DNA of 64,000 bases from the NCBI GenBank assembly GCA_002256425.1, contig NKIZ01000001.1:1833001-1897000 (forward strand), read 5' to 3'. A model generated the notes under the pieces. The model saw only the letters and a list, made by a program, of their open reading frames with translations. It had not been told where the DNA came from and did no database searches. This DNA comes from Alphaproteobacteria bacterium PA2. Lineage in GTDB: Bacteria; Pseudomonadota; Alphaproteobacteria; Caulobacterales; Caulobacteraceae. A program made the position numbers and the translations under genes. Below, piece after piece: positions 42,802 through 51,482 of the stretch. Every line of letters starts with the position of its first letter. Position 1 is the stretch's first letter.

Positions 42802-43862
42802 GCGCTCACCAGGGCGGAAGGTCCAGTCAGCAGCCTGGTGTAGAACCTCTCGCCCATAAGCTGGTAACCGGCGGTATTGGGATGCAGGTCGTCCGGCAGC
42901 ATGTGGGCGTCATCCGCGCCGAACAGGTCAAGTCCGCTGAGATAGCGGATGTTGAGATCTCCCGACTGAACCCGTGCGGCCACGACCTGTTCCAGCAGAT
43001 CCCTCATGGTTTGAAGTGTCAGACCGTCCCCGGCGTCTTCACGACCCGGAGAGTAGATCGGCGAAATGACGACCATAGGCGTCGCGGGGTGTTTCTCGCG
43101 GATGATGGAAATCATGGCGTGGGCGGAGTCCAGGAAGGTCCGGGTTTTCAACATGCCTTCCGGCCAGACATTGATCCCGAGCTTCAGGATGATGGCGTCG
43201 GCAGTTGAATCCCGGATGATCCGCGCGGCCTGACCGCTCAGGAGGCAGGAGCCGGCCCAACCGAGGTTCTGATGCCTGGCGCCGCAGAGGTTGGCCGCCA
43301 CCGCGGGCCATCCCGCACTGGCGCCGTCAGCCTCCATGCAATGGGTGATGGAGCTGCCATGGAACAGAAGCAGCGGACCCTTTTCCGCAGCAACTGCCCA
43401 ATCAGCCTCCGGGTCGAGGGCGAGTTCTGTGATGGAAACCGTCCCTGCTTGCGGAAGCCAGATCTCAAGCAATTTGTCCCGGGCAGGCAGATCGCCGAAC
43501 TCGATGATGTTGGTCTCGTCTCCCGTCAGGTTTCCTGTCTGAGGGTCCACCAGGGCTCCGCCATCACCCCAGATCCGCTGGTCAAGACACCCATCAATGA
43601 ACAGGTCATAGGCGCCCCGACGCTCCGCCCCGGCTGCTGGAGGTGAGAGCCGCTGGGCCACCACCAGCCTTAAACGCGTGGAGTTGGTCTGAACCCGGAT
43701 ACGGACGCCTGCCGGGCATGAAGCGACCCATCGATTGAACGGGTCATAGTAAGCGGCCTCGGAGACGGGAAATCGAACCGGCTGCACCGACCCGGGGCGA
43801 TGGCGAAGATCTACGTGCCCCGACAGCAGTTCGGCGATTTCGGCATGGGAGAGGATTTGCAT
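42798..43862 (-). CDS. SGNH/GDSL-family esterase
   Basis: A 354-residue hydrolase. The N-terminal 160 residues form a beta-rich accessory domain (RIRVQTNSTRLRLVVAQRLS, GAYDLFIDG). The C-terminal part is an SGNH hydrolase: block I is LLLFHGSSITHCMEADG (Ser nucleophile in GSS), the block II glycine lies in NLGWAGSCLLSG, block III is LKLGINVWPEG (Asn), and block V is MLPDDLHPNTAGY with the catalytic Asp-His pair. No signal peptide is obvious from the ATG at 43862. The likely activity is ester or acetyl hydrolysis, possibly on polysaccharide. A 14-base palindrome lies 20 bases upstream of the start. Confidence 0.87.
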   Translation of the reverse strand: MQILSHAEIAELLSGHVDLRHRPGSVQPVRFPVSEAAYYDPFNRWVASCPAGVRIRVQTNSTRLRLVVAQRLSPPAAGAERRGAYDLFIDGCLDQRIWGDGGALVDPQTGNLTGDETNIIEFGDLPARDKLLEIWLPQAGTVSITELALDPEADWAVAAEKGPLLLFHGSSITHCMEADGASAGWPAVAANLCGARHQNLGWAGSCLLSGQAARIIRDSTADAIILKLGINVWPEGMLKTRTFLDSAHAMISIIREKHPATPMVVISPIYSPGREDAGDGLTLQTMRDLLEQVVAARVQSGDLNIRYLSGLDLFGADDAHMLPDDLHPNTAGYQLMGERFYTRLLTGPSALVSA

Positions 43863-43882
43863 CGCGGATTCCCGAGTATGAG

Positions 43883-43896
43883 GTGGACCTGTCCAC
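43883..43896. promoter_or_regulatory. Perfect palindrome in the divergent promoter region
   Basis: GTGGACCTGTCCAC has 6-base perfect arms with a two-base spacer. It lies between the divergent SGNH esterase gene and the first gene of the duplicated sigma-factor module. The symmetry is that of an operator, but no regulator is known and chance is not excluded. Confidence 0.25.
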
Positions 43897-44034
43897 ATGG
43901 TCGCAGGCCGCCTCTCTGTGCTTGCCTTGTCAGGTCGAAAATATCCATCGTCACGGTGCATCCAATGCGGGGTTCCGCGGCAATTAGTGGGCAAGGCCGG
44001 ACGCAACGGGTGCCCGGAACTGGGAGAGTTTGCG

Positions 44035-44475
44035 ATGCACGATTTCTGGTGGAGCTATTGGTGGTTGATTTTCCCGATCGGCGCCTTCGTCCTGGGGGCG
44101 TGGGATCGGTGGCTCAGCTACCAGCGCAGCCGTGACACGCTGGAAGTGCTGAAAACCTATGCCGCTCAGGGAAAGGAGCCCCCACCCGAAATCAGCCGCC
44201 GGCTCACGGAAGACTATGAGGGCGATGAGTTCGGGGATGAAAGGGTTGGGCGGCGCTATCGGCGCTATCGGCGCTATTACCGCGGGGGCCCATATCGTGA
44301 GTGGCGCGCGGCCATCATCACCGGGTCGATCGCCGCCGGCTTGTGGTTTGCAGCCTGGTACGGATTTGTTCCCGGGACTGAAGGAGCCTTCAAGGTGGCG
44401 GCCATCATCCTGACCTGTGTCGCGGTGGCCAATCTGATGTTCGCGGCCCTGGGCAGTCGGTATGGCCGCAAATGA
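44035..44475 (+). CDS. Small membrane protein of sigma module 1 (DUF6249-like)
   Basis: A 146-residue protein with one N-terminal helix (FWWSYWWLIFPIGAFVLGAW), a charged cytoplasmic stretch with KTYAAQGKEPPPEISRRL and an RRY-rich linker, then two helices (about 95-140). Topology and the G-x-x-x-P-P/A-E/D motif match the 127-residue product at 45483, and the pair resembles DUF6249 proteins. The ATG at 44035 has GGGAGA eight bases upstream; a longer frame starting at 43897 is rejected. It overlaps the following sigma factor gene by four bases (ATGA), so it is translationally coupled to it. Function unknown. Confidence 0.78.
   Translation: MHDFWWSYWWLIFPIGAFVLGAWDRWLSYQRSRDTLEVLKTYAAQGKEPPPEISRRLTEDYEGDEFGDERVGRRYRRYRRYYRGGPYREWRAAIITGSIAAGLWFAAWYGFVPGTEGAFKVAAIILTCVAVANLMFAALGSRYGRK
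44251..44277 (+). repeat. Three 9-base repeats coding for RRY
   Basis: CGGCGCTAT is repeated three times without mismatch inside the small membrane protein gene, coding for consecutive Arg-Arg-Tyr triplets (RRYRRYRRYYRGG). It is absent from the paralogous gene at 45483, so it is a local expansion in the cytoplasmic linker. Confidence 0.85.
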
Positions 44476-45092
44476 GCGCCATCGCCGCTGATAGCGCATG
44501 GCGTGGATCGGGCGGCTGGCTTGTGTCGTTGATGACGCGGTCTCAAGGCGCCAGGGGCTGGGCCTCAGATGACGACGCATTGGTTGCAGCCATACGGGGC
44601 GGATCCGATGACGCCTTTGCGGTCCTTGTTCAGCGTCACCAGCAGGGACTGCGCGCCTTTCTCCGCAGGACCTGTAGCGACTGGACCCTTGCTGACGATC
44701 TGGCCCAGGAAGTGTTTCTTGCGGCCTGGTCGGGGATCGGAAAGCTTCAGCCAGGGGCGAACCTTCGGGCCTGGCTTTGCGGGATAGGATATCGCAAGGC
44801 CCTGGCGGCAATTCGGACCGACCGCCGATCGCGACTGAGGGATGCAGAATACAGCAAGGCCGAAACTGCTGTTCTTGCGCCCTCGGCTGAAGACCGGATG
44901 ACTCTTGATGGCGCGATGAGCGAGCTTCCGATGGATCAGAGGGCGTGTGTCGCCCTTTGTCTTGGCGCAGAATTTACCCATGCCGAGGCCGCTCTAGCCC
45001 TGGGCATGCCCCTGGGGTCAGTAAAGTCCCATGTACAGCGCGGCAGGGCCCGATTGCTGAGCGCCCTTGGAGTTTCCGATGATGAAGGCTGA
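44472..45092 (+). CDS. ECF-type sigma factor of module 1
   Basis: A 206-residue sigma-70 family, ECF-like sigma factor. Sigma region 2 spans about residues 35-105: AIRGGSDDAFAVLVQRHQQG, then ADDLAQEVFLAAWSGIGKL and WLCGIGYRKALAAIRTDRR. Region 4 (about 145-200) has LPMDQRACVALCLGAEFTHA and EAALALGMPLGSVKSHVQRG. There is no region 3. It overlaps the upstream membrane-protein gene by four bases and the downstream small membrane protein by 14, so the three are coupled. The neighbour order is the same as in module 2. No cognate promoter sequence can be assigned with confidence. Confidence 0.92.
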   Translation: MSAIAADSAWRGSGGWLVSLMTRSQGARGWASDDDALVAAIRGGSDDAFAVLVQRHQQGLRAFLRRTCSDWTLADDLAQEVFLAAWSGIGKLQPGANLRAWLCGIGYRKALAAIRTDRRSRLRDAEYSKAETAVLAPSAEDRMTLDGAMSELPMDQRACVALCLGAEFTHAEAALALGMPLGSVKSHVQRGRARLLSALGVSDDEG

Positions 45093-45378
45093 CGAGAAGC
45101 TCAAGGCCCTGTTCGCTGAAGACATGCCCAGGGCAAGGGACCTGGTGTTCCAGGAGTCAGTGCTTCAGGCTCTGGCTCGGAAGATCTTCTGGCAGGAGCT
45201 CAGCATTCTGGCGGCGGCCTGTGGCTCGGCCGTGGTCCTGATCTGGATGGTCGCCCCCAGCCTGGAACCCCTACTGATCCAGTTCGGGCGTCTGTTGACG
45301 CCTGGCCTTGTCATCATGGTGCTGGGCGTTCTGCTGTTCGCTGAAGACCTGCGGCGATCAAGGTTCAAAGGATTATGA
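45079..45378 (+). CDS. Small membrane protein of module 1, possible anti-sigma
   Basis: A 99-residue protein with an N-terminal cytoplasmic segment (KLKALFAEDMPRARDLVFQE, then SVLQALARK) and two predicted helices (about 43-60 and 75-92). The N-terminal pattern L-F-A-x3-P-x3-D-x2-F-x3-V-x3-L also occurs in the 126-residue product of module 2. Its position directly after, and overlapping, the sigma factor gene is that of a membrane anti-sigma factor. No zinc-binding HxxxCxxC motif is seen, so it is not a classical ZAS domain. The ATG at 45079 has GGAG six bases upstream; the next ATG three bases later is an alternative. Confidence 0.75.
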   Translation: MMKADEKLKALFAEDMPRARDLVFQESVLQALARKIFWQELSILAAACGSAVVLIWMVAPSLEPLLIQFGRLLTPGLVIMVLGVLLFAEDLRRSRFKGL

Positions 45379-45482
45379 CAAATATTTCATCGCGCCACGT
45401 GCATCTGCTGACAGTCTTGCGTGCCTCTTACCTGTATCGATGAGCCAGCGTGGCTCGCAAACAGACAGGAAAGAACGCCAAA

Positions 45483-45866
45483 ATGGTCGCAGTCACAATC
45501 GTCGCTATCATATTCGGATCCATAGTTTCATTGTTTCTCGTGCCGACCATTATGCGCAGTCGGGAACGCGAGAAGCTCCAGGACACGCTGAAGGCCGCCA
45601 TCGAAGCCGGACAATCCCTGCCAGCCGACGTCATCACGGCACTCTCGTCCAACGTGAAGGTGCGCATGCCGGCCTCGCCCGAGCGTGACCTCCGTGTTGG
45701 CATCATCTGGTCCGGTGTTGCTGCAGGCCTGACAGGCCTGGCGATTGCCCTCAGCTTTGACGAGCCGGACGCGACCTATCCGCTGCTGGGCCTGGCATGT
45801 TTCCCGGGTTTCATCGGTCTGGCCTTTATCCTGATGGCCTATCTGAACCGCAATCGTAAGTCCTGA
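45483..45866 (+). CDS. Small membrane protein of module 2 (DUF6249-like)
   Basis: A 127-residue protein: N-terminal helix (VAVTIVAIIFGSIVSLFLVP), then a charged segment (RSREREKLQDTLKAAIEAGQ, SLPADVITAL), then two helices beginning DLRVGIIWSGVAAGLTGLAI. It is the counterpart of the gene at 44035 in topology and in the (A/E)xGxxxPxxxxxxL motif. The ATG at 45483 is preferred to a GTG at 45450, which would add a basic N-terminus; both are possible. It lies 104 bases after module 1, so module 2 may have its own promoter, and 25 bases before the second sigma factor gene. Confidence 0.78.
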   Translation: MVAVTIVAIIFGSIVSLFLVPTIMRSREREKLQDTLKAAIEAGQSLPADVITALSSNVKVRMPASPERDLRVGIIWSGVAAGLTGLAIALSFDEPDATYPLLGLACFPGFIGLAFILMAYLNRNRKS

Positions 45867-45891
45867 GGGCGCCGGGGGGAGGGGGAAACTC

Positions 45892-46470
45892 GTGTCTGGC
45901 GTCCAGAGCCTTTCAGGCCACCACGACGTGGATCTGGCCAACCTTGCGGCAGCAGGGGACAGGCGTGCCTTCGGCGAACTCGTGCGCAGGCATGCGACGG
46001 GCGTACGCAGCCTGCTTCGCCGCATGGGTGCAGCCCCCTCAGAGGCTGACGATGCAGCTCAGGACACCTTTCTCGCAGCCTTCGAATCCATCAGCGAGTT
46101 CCGGGGTGAGGGCGCTTTCGCAGGTTGGGTGAAGAAGATTGCGGTCCGTTTGTATGTCCGGCGGATGAAGCGGGAGAAGCGTCTGGCGCTTCTGGCTGCA
46201 GACTCAGCCTTGCAGGAACTCCCGCCAACGGTTTCGGACACCGCGACACGCATGGCTCTCGATGACGCGCTCAACTTGCTGCAACCGGCCGAACGTATGG
46301 CCGTTACGCTTTGCTATGGCGCCGGTTTGTCTCATGTCGAAGCGGCGGAGGCCTTAAACTTGCCACTAGGAACGGTCAAATCCCATGTCAAACGTGGTCT
46401 GGAAAAGCTCAGAGCGCGACTGGCGACGTCCGAAAATCTCGCTTCAGCAGGGGGGCTGGGGAATGGCTGA
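45892..46470 (+). CDS. ECF-type sigma factor of module 2
   Basis: A 192-residue ECF-like sigma factor. Region 2 contains AAAGDRRAFGELVRRHATGV and ADDAAQDTFLAAFESISEF, with WVKKIAVRLYVRRMKRE. Region 4 contains LQPAERMAVTLCYGAGLSHV and EAAEALNLPLGTVKSHVKRG. It begins with a GTG preceded by a G-rich ribosome site (GGAGGGGGAAACTC), with no better initiator. Its 3' end overlaps the next gene by eight bases. It is paralogous to the module 1 sigma factor but clearly diverged from it. Confidence 0.92.
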   Translation: MSGVQSLSGHHDVDLANLAAAGDRRAFGELVRRHATGVRSLLRRMGAAPSEADDAAQDTFLAAFESISEFRGEGAFAGWVKKIAVRLYVRRMKREKRLALLAADSALQELPPTVSDTATRMALDDALNLLQPAERMAVTLCYGAGLSHVEAAEALNLPLGTVKSHVKRGLEKLRARLATSENLASAGGLGNG

Positions 46471-46843
46471 GCTCGAATTTGAACGCAGGCTTGAGCGGCT
46501 GTTTGCGCAGTCAACGCCGTTTTCCGACGACGTCGAGTTCGCACGACGGGTGGAAGCCCGGCTGGATCAGGGCTGGAACCTTCGCCGTTGGCTGATTGGC
46601 GCCGCCGGTGTCTCGGGCGGCGTGGTCGGGGCCAGCCAACTGATCATGTCGAATTTCGTCCACCGTGTTGAAGATGTTTCAGCAGGCTCAAGCAAACTGA
46701 TTGAAGCCAGTGTCAGTCAGTTGAAGCCGGGCGTGACGCTGTTGGGTCTGGTCTCGACGGACTGGCTGATCATATGGGTCGCCAGCGGACTGGCCGTCGT
46801 CGCCATGGGGTTTGTCCTTACCCGGGTGATCGAAGAGATCTGA
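46463..46843 (+). CDS. Small membrane protein of module 2, possible anti-sigma
   Basis: A 126-residue protein whose N-terminal cytoplasmic segment (FERRLERLFAQSTPFSDDVE, FARRVEARLDQGW) carries the same LFAxxxPxxxDxxF...V...L pattern as the product of 45079. Two membrane helices follow (about residues 37-56 and 97-120), with a short periplasmic loop of about 40 residues between. The ATG at 46463 overlaps the sigma factor stop by eight bases. Role as sigma-factor antagonist is inferred from position and topology only. The 158-base gap after it to the YfgM-like gene shows no other gene. Confidence 0.78.
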   Translation: MAELEFERRLERLFAQSTPFSDDVEFARRVEARLDQGWNLRRWLIGAAGVSGGVVGASQLIMSNFVHRVEDVSAGSSKLIEASVSQLKPGVTLLGLVSTDWLIIWVASGLAVVAMGFVLTRVIEEI

Positions 46844-47001
46844 ACCCCCGCAAGGATGGAGATCTGCGCCACGGTTCGGCCACGGTTCCACGTCAAACGA
46901 GGTTTCCTTACGGAGTAGGGACCCGGGACATTGCGGCGCAAGGCTAGCCGCTATAGGTTCCGCCGCTCTATCCCTGTACGCCTTTCGAGCGGAGTTCCTA
47001 C

Positions 47002-47763
47002 GTGGTCGATGTCTTTGAAGAGGTTGAAGAGCAGCTTCGCTCCGACCACTACAAGGCGCTTGCGCTGAAAATCCTGCCCTGGGCCATCGGCGTGCTCGCC
47101 GTAGTGCTCGCGTGCTATGGCGCAGTCGTGGGGTACAACTCCTATCAGAGCAAGGCGGCCGCCAAGGCTTCCGAAAGCTACAGCAAGGCCCTGGAAGCCT
47201 TTGACCAGGGGCGGTCAGCAGAGGCTCAGGGCTTGTGGACCGAAGTCTCCAATTCGCCTTCCAAGGTGTACAAGTCACTGGCCCTGCAGCATCTGGGCGC
47301 CCTGCGCCTTGCCGCAAATGACACTGCCGGGGCAGTGAAATTCTTTGACCAGTCAGCGGCAAGCGCGCCCGATCCGATGATCGGCGATGCTGCTTCCCTG
47401 AAGTCGGCCTATGCCTTGCTCGACAACTCCTCCCTCAAGGACATGCAGGCGCGTCTGGATCCCCTCATGAAAGAGGGCCGCCCCTATCGAACCCAGGCGC
47501 GGGAAGCCTTGGCCTATTCAAAGCTCCTGGCGGGAGACACGGCTGGGGCAAGGGGCGATTTCGTTGTCCTTTCCCTGAGTCCGGATGCTCAGGAAGGTTC
47601 GCGTCAACGGGCGCAGGCGGCCATGTCGCTCATTGATTCCGGCTCGGCGAAGCTGACGTCGGCTGTGGTAAAGGCTGCTCTTGCTGCGCCGCCTCCCATG
47701 ATTTCCGCTCCCGGCGCCGGACTTCCCGGCATGCCGCAACAGCCAGGCCCCAACGCCCAATGA
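47002..47763 (+). CDS. yfgM: YfgM-like tetratricopeptide membrane protein
   Basis: A 253-residue inner-membrane protein with a cytoplasmic N-terminus (VDVFEEVEEQLRSDHYKALA), one helix (about residues 26-46) and a periplasmic TPR region with helical pairs such as SYSKALEAFDQGRSAEAQGL and LQHLGALRLAANDTAGAVKF. The C-terminal 25 residues are Pro/Gly-rich. E. coli YfgM associates with the SecYEG/PpiD complex and periplasmic chaperones. The order YfgM-BamB-Der is the same as in E. coli, which supports the assignment. The start is a GTG; the stop overlaps bamB by four bases (ATGA). Confidence 0.85.
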   Translation: MVDVFEEVEEQLRSDHYKALALKILPWAIGVLAVVLACYGAVVGYNSYQSKAAAKASESYSKALEAFDQGRSAEAQGLWTEVSNSPSKVYKSLALQHLGALRLAANDTAGAVKFFDQSAASAPDPMIGDAASLKSAYALLDNSSLKDMQARLDPLMKEGRPYRTQAREALAYSKLLAGDTAGARGDFVVLSLSPDAQEGSRQRAQAAMSLIDSGSAKLTSAVVKAALAAPPPMISAPGAGLPGMPQQPGPNAQ

Positions 47764-49163
47764 CGTCCATGCGCCGGAACGGCTCCTTCATTCTCGCACT
47801 TGCGGCGGCCTTCGTTGTCAGCGGGTGTGCGACAGTTGAGCGGATCAATCCCTTTCACAAGTCTGACGCCGGTCCCGCAGAGGTGGCGTCGGAGGGTAAC
47901 CGGATCGCCATCAATGCGCCGGATGAAGCCGTGGCGCCTGCTGAAGGGCTCAAGGGCGCGGACTTCTTCATCCCTGACCCCAAGACAGTGACCGAGTGGG
48001 CCCTGCCAGGGGGCACGCCGGAACAGTCTGTGGAACATGCCGACGCTGGCGGCAGCCTTGCTGTCGCCTGGCGCCGCAGCTTCGGCAAGAAGTCCGGAAA
48101 CGGCGGCTACATCACAGCCCCACCCGTGGCCGCCAACGGCAAGATCTATGTGATGGATGCTGAGGCGACTGTCTCGGCACATGACGCCACTACAGGCGCC
48201 ACGGTCTGGAAGGTGGATCTCCGCGCCAAATCCAAACGCGATCGCGAAGGTTTTGGCGGCGGCCTGGCCCTGGCTGATGGCAAGCTTACCGTCGCCTCGG
48301 GCTTCCGCTTTGTCGCCCAGTTGAATGCCGATACGGGTGCAGTCTTGTGGCGCACCAATACCGAACAGCCGATTCATGCGGCGCCTACCGTCGCTGGCGG
48401 CCGGGTGTTTGTGGTGGCGATCGACAATACGCTTCTGACCTTTGACGCGGCGACAGGGGCCGTGGGCTGGACCTATCAGGCCCTGTCGGAATCGGCCCGG
48501 ATCCTCGCCGCATCGAGCCCGGCTGTTTCCGGCGATACGGTTGTTGCGACCTTCGGGTCTGGAGAAGTCGTGGCCCTGCGTGCGGCCAACGGCAATGATC
48601 TCTGGAATGAAGCCCTGTCAAAGGCCAGCCGCACGAACGCCCTGTCTGAAATTCGCGACATTCCTGGTCGGCCGGTCATCTATCAGGGAGATGTTTTTGC
48701 GGTCAGCCATTCCGGACTTCTGGCGGCGACCGACCTGCGCACCGGCCAGGCGCGCTGGACGCTTCCGATTACCGGCATCACGACGCCATGGCCTGTTGGC
48801 GACGTGGTCTATGTCGTGGACAAGCCGGGCAAGGTTTACTGTATCTCCCGGGAGACCGGTCAGATCTATTGGGTGCGCGACCTCAATGACGGGAAGGTCA
48901 AGAAGGGACGCTGGGATTTTGTGACCAAGATGGGCAAGGGCGCCAAGAAGAACGCCGCAAAGCCCCTCTGGAGCAGCCCGATCCTTGCCAGCGGTAAACT
49001 GATTACCGTGTCTGACCTGGGCGAACTCAAGGCCGTGAACGCCAAGACCGGTGTTGTTGAGAAAACCATTCAGCTTGGTCAGCCTGTCCTGCTCGGGCCG
49101 ATCGCACTGAATGGAACCCTGTATGTCGTGACCGATGAGGCCCAACTCATCGCCTTGCGTTAG
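47760..49163 (+). CDS. bamB: Outer membrane assembly lipoprotein BamB
   Basis: A 467-residue PQQ-like eight-bladed beta-propeller lipoprotein of the beta-barrel assembly machinery. The signal has lipobox VVSGC with Cys23. The propeller shows repeating blades such as [20 protein letters not shown] and [18 protein letters not shown] (with Trp-docking motifs). The ATGA overlap with the YfgM-like gene and der 20 bases downstream give the yfgM-bamB-der operon. Length is greater than in E. coli, mainly from the linker after the lipid-modified Cys, as in other alphaproteobacteria. Confidence 0.93.
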   Translation: MTSMRRNGSFILALAAAFVVSGCATVERINPFHKSDAGPAEVASEGNRIAINAPDEAVAPAEGLKGADFFIPDPKTVTEWALPGGTPEQSVEHADAGGSLAVAWRRSFGKKSGNGGYITAPPVAANGKIYVMDAEATVSAHDATTGATVWKVDLRAKSKRDREGFGGGLALADGKLTVASGFRFVAQLNADTGAVLWRTNTEQPIHAAPTVAGGRVFVVAIDNTLLTFDAATGAVGWTYQALSESARILAASSPAVSGDTVVATFGSGEVVALRAANGNDLWNEALSKASRTNALSEIRDIPGRPVIYQGDVFAVSHSGLLAATDLRTGQARWTLPITGITTPWPVGDVVYVVDKPGKVYCISRETGQIYWVRDLNDGKVKKGRWDFVTKMGKGAKKNAAKPLWSSPILASGKLITVSDLGELKAVNAKTGVVEKTIQLGQPVLLGPIALNGTLYVVTDEAQLIALR

Positions 49164-49183
49164 AGCGGGAAGGGGATGCCCCG

Positions 49184-50773
49184 ATGCCGCTTAGACTTGC
49201 AATCGTAGGACGCCCGAATGTCGGGAAGTCGACACTCTTCAATCGCCTGGCCGGCAAGAAACTGGCCATTGTCGATGACCGGCCCGGTGTTACCCGCGAC
49301 CGGCGCTTCGCCACGGGTCAACTGGGCGACCTTGCGCTCGAACTGATCGACACTGCCGGTTTCGAGGACGTCACCGACGAAAGTCTCGAAGCCCGCATGC
49401 GGGCCCAGACAGAAATCGCCATAGATGAGGCTGACGTCGCCCTTTTCGTGGTGGATGCCCGCGAGGGCATTACGCCCATGGACGAGGTCTTTGCAGAGAT
49501 ATTGAGGCGCAAGGACAAGCCGGTCGTGCTGGCGGCCAACAAGGCCGAGGGCAAGAAGGGCGATGATGGAGTCAATGACGCCTTCCGTCTTGGCCTGGGA
49601 GAGCCCATCGCCATTTCCGCCGAGCATGGGGAGGGCATGGCGGACCTGTTCAACGCCCTCGTGGATCTCTCGGATGAACATGAGATCGTCGACGGCGAGC
49701 TGGCTGAGATGCCGATCAAGCTGGCCATTGTCGGACGCCCCAATGCCGGCAAGTCGACCCTGATCAACAAGCTGATCGGCGAAGACAGACTGCTGACCGG
49801 CCCTGAGGCCGGGATCACCCGCGACGCCATTCCCGTCGACTGGGAGTGGGATGGCCGCGCCATCCGCCTGGTGGACACAGCCGGCCTCCGCCGCAAGGCG
49901 AGGGTTCAGGAGAAGCTGGAAAAGCTTTCCACAGCCGACACCATCCGCGCCATTACCTTCGCCGAAGTGGTCGTTCTGGTGATGGACGCCACCCACCCCT
50001 TCGAGATCCAGGACCTGCAGATCGCCGATCTGGTGGAACGCGAAGGCCGGGCCCTGGTCTTTGTGGTGGCCAAATGGGATCTGGTTGAGGATCCCAGGAC
50101 GACACTCGAAGAGATCACCGAGAAGGTCGACCGTGCCCTGCCGCAATTGCGTGGATCACCGCTGATCGCCCTGTCCGCCGAAACGGGCCGAAATCTCGAC
50201 AAGCTCATGCCTGCGGTCCTGAAGGCCCATTCGGACTGGTCGACGAAGGTGAAGACCCGCGACCTGAATGACTGGTTGGCCATGGCCATCCAGAGGCATC
50301 CGCCTCCAGCCGTTGGCGGTCGTCGTGTGAAGCCGAAATACATGGCCCAGACCAAGGCCCGTCCGCCGACCTTCGTCATGTTCGCCAGCCGGGCTGACCA
50401 GCTTCCCGAGCACTACAAGCGCTATCTGATCCACTCCCTGCGGGAGAGCTTTGACCTGCCTGGCGTGCCCATGCGTCTGACAGTCAAGTCGAACAAGAAC
50501 CCCTATGCCGAGGGCGAGGCCAAGAGCGGCGTGGCCATTGATCGGCCCAAGCCCAACCGCAACAAGGCCAAGACCGGTCTCGCCACCAAGAAGAAGGCTG
50601 AGGCCGCCGCCAAGGCCAAGGCGGGCGCGACTGGCAAGCCCAAGCCCATGCGGGTCGCCAAGCCCAAGCCTACGGGTGCGCCGAAAGGGCGGGCCCAGAA
50701 GCTGGCCAGGCCGGGTGTCAAACCGAAACGGGCTGCCCGCGTTCTTTCCGCCACGCCGAAAAATCGACGTTAG
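49184..50773 (+). CDS. der: GTPase Der (EngA), with long basic tail
   Basis: A 529-residue tandem-GTPase for 50S ribosome assembly. Domain 1 G motifs are [18 protein letters not shown] and NKAEG; domain 2 has [20 protein letters not shown] and KWDLVE. The C-terminal KH-like domain (about 350-445) includes [20 protein letters not shown]. It is followed by about 75 extra residues rich in Lys, Ala and Pro ([19 protein letters not shown]), not found in the E. coli protein. This tail is probably disordered and RNA-binding. Its last 56 bases overlap the convergent dehydrogenase gene. Confidence 0.97.
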   Translation: MPLRLAIVGRPNVGKSTLFNRLAGKKLAIVDDRPGVTRDRRFATGQLGDLALELIDTAGFEDVTDESLEARMRAQTEIAIDEADVALFVVDAREGITPMDEVFAEILRRKDKPVVLAANKAEGKKGDDGVNDAFRLGLGEPIAISAEHGEGMADLFNALVDLSDEHEIVDGELAEMPIKLAIVGRPNAGKSTLINKLIGEDRLLTGPEAGITRDAIPVDWEWDGRAIRLVDTAGLRRKARVQEKLEKLSTADTIRAITFAEVVVLVMDATHPFEIQDLQIADLVEREGRALVFVVAKWDLVEDPRTTLEEITEKVDRALPQLRGSPLIALSAETGRNLDKLMPAVLKAHSDWSTKVKTRDLNDWLAMAIQRHPPPAVGGRRVKPKYMAQTKARPPTFVMFASRADQLPEHYKRYLIHSLRESFDLPGVPMRLTVKSNKNPYAEGEAKSGVAIDRPKPNRNKAKTGLATKKKAEAAAKAKAGATGKPKPMRVAKPKPTGAPKGRAQKLARPGVKPKRAARVLSATPKNRR

Positions 50774-51473
50774 TGTCTGGCTGGCCGAGGTCAGCCTGGG
50801 CCAGCTCGACCATCAACGGGCCGATCTCTGAAGGGTGAGGCAGGGTCTCGGGATCCTCGCCGGGCATGGCTTCGGCACGCATCTTGGTGCGCATGGAGCC
50901 GGGGTCGATCAGGGCTGCCCGGACAGTCGTATTCTCCATCTCGTCCGCCCAGGTCCTTACAATATGCTCCATAGCTGCTTTGGAGGCGCCATAGGGGCCC
51001 CAGAAGGCCTTGGGGCGGATCACTCGACCCGTGGTGACAAACAGGGCTCTGCCCTGCGGAGCCGCCTTCAGAAGGCGTTCTGTGGCCCGGATGAGCCTGT
51101 AGGTCGCGGTGGCGTTTACGGTCATCACCTTGTCCCAGAGCCCGGGCTCGACGTGACTGACCGGCGTCAAGGCGCCGAGGACGCCGCCGCAATGCACCAG
51201 CAGGTCAAGGCGGCCGAACCGCTGGTGAATGGCGAGGCCCAGATGGTCAATGCCGTCTGTCAGGGACAGATCGAGGGGGACCAGGGTCGCTGACTGCCCC
51301 GTCAGGGCGCGGATTTCGTCATCGAGGGATTCCAGTGCGCCTTGTGTGCGGGCCGTGGCGACGATGTGGGCGCCCGCCGAAGCCAGAGCCAGGGCCGTTG
51401 CGCGGCCAATGCCCCGCGAAGCGCCTGTAACCAGGGCGATCTGTCCTGCAAGGGGTGTAGGTGTATCGGTCAT
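50718..51473 (-). CDS. Short-chain dehydrogenase/reductase
   Basis: A 251-residue SDR oxidoreductase. The Rossmann motif is [20 protein letters not shown], and the catalytic YxxxK is [14 protein letters not shown], with the Ser equivalent replaced in FVTTGRV (Thr). The structural Asn region is [12 protein letters not shown]. The substrate is unknown. The C-terminal 18 residues are encoded antisense to the end of der, an overlap of 56 bases. It follows the BASS transporter gene by nine bases on the minus strand and is probably cotranscribed with purF. The usual SDR length suggests the overlapping end is genuine. Confidence 0.88.
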   Translation of the reverse strand: MTDTPTPLAGQIALVTGASRGIGRATALALASAGAHIVATARTQGALESLDDEIRALTGQSATLVPLDLSLTDGIDHLGLAIHQRFGRLDLLVHCGGVLGALTPVSHVEPGLWDKVMTVNATATYRLIRATERLLKAAPQGRALFVTTGRVIRPKAFWGPYGASKAAMEHIVRTWADEMENTTVRAALIDPGSMRTKMRAEAMPGEDPETLPHPSEIGPLMVELAQADLGQPDTNVDFSAWRKERGQPVSV

Positions 51474-51482
51474 GGGAACTCT

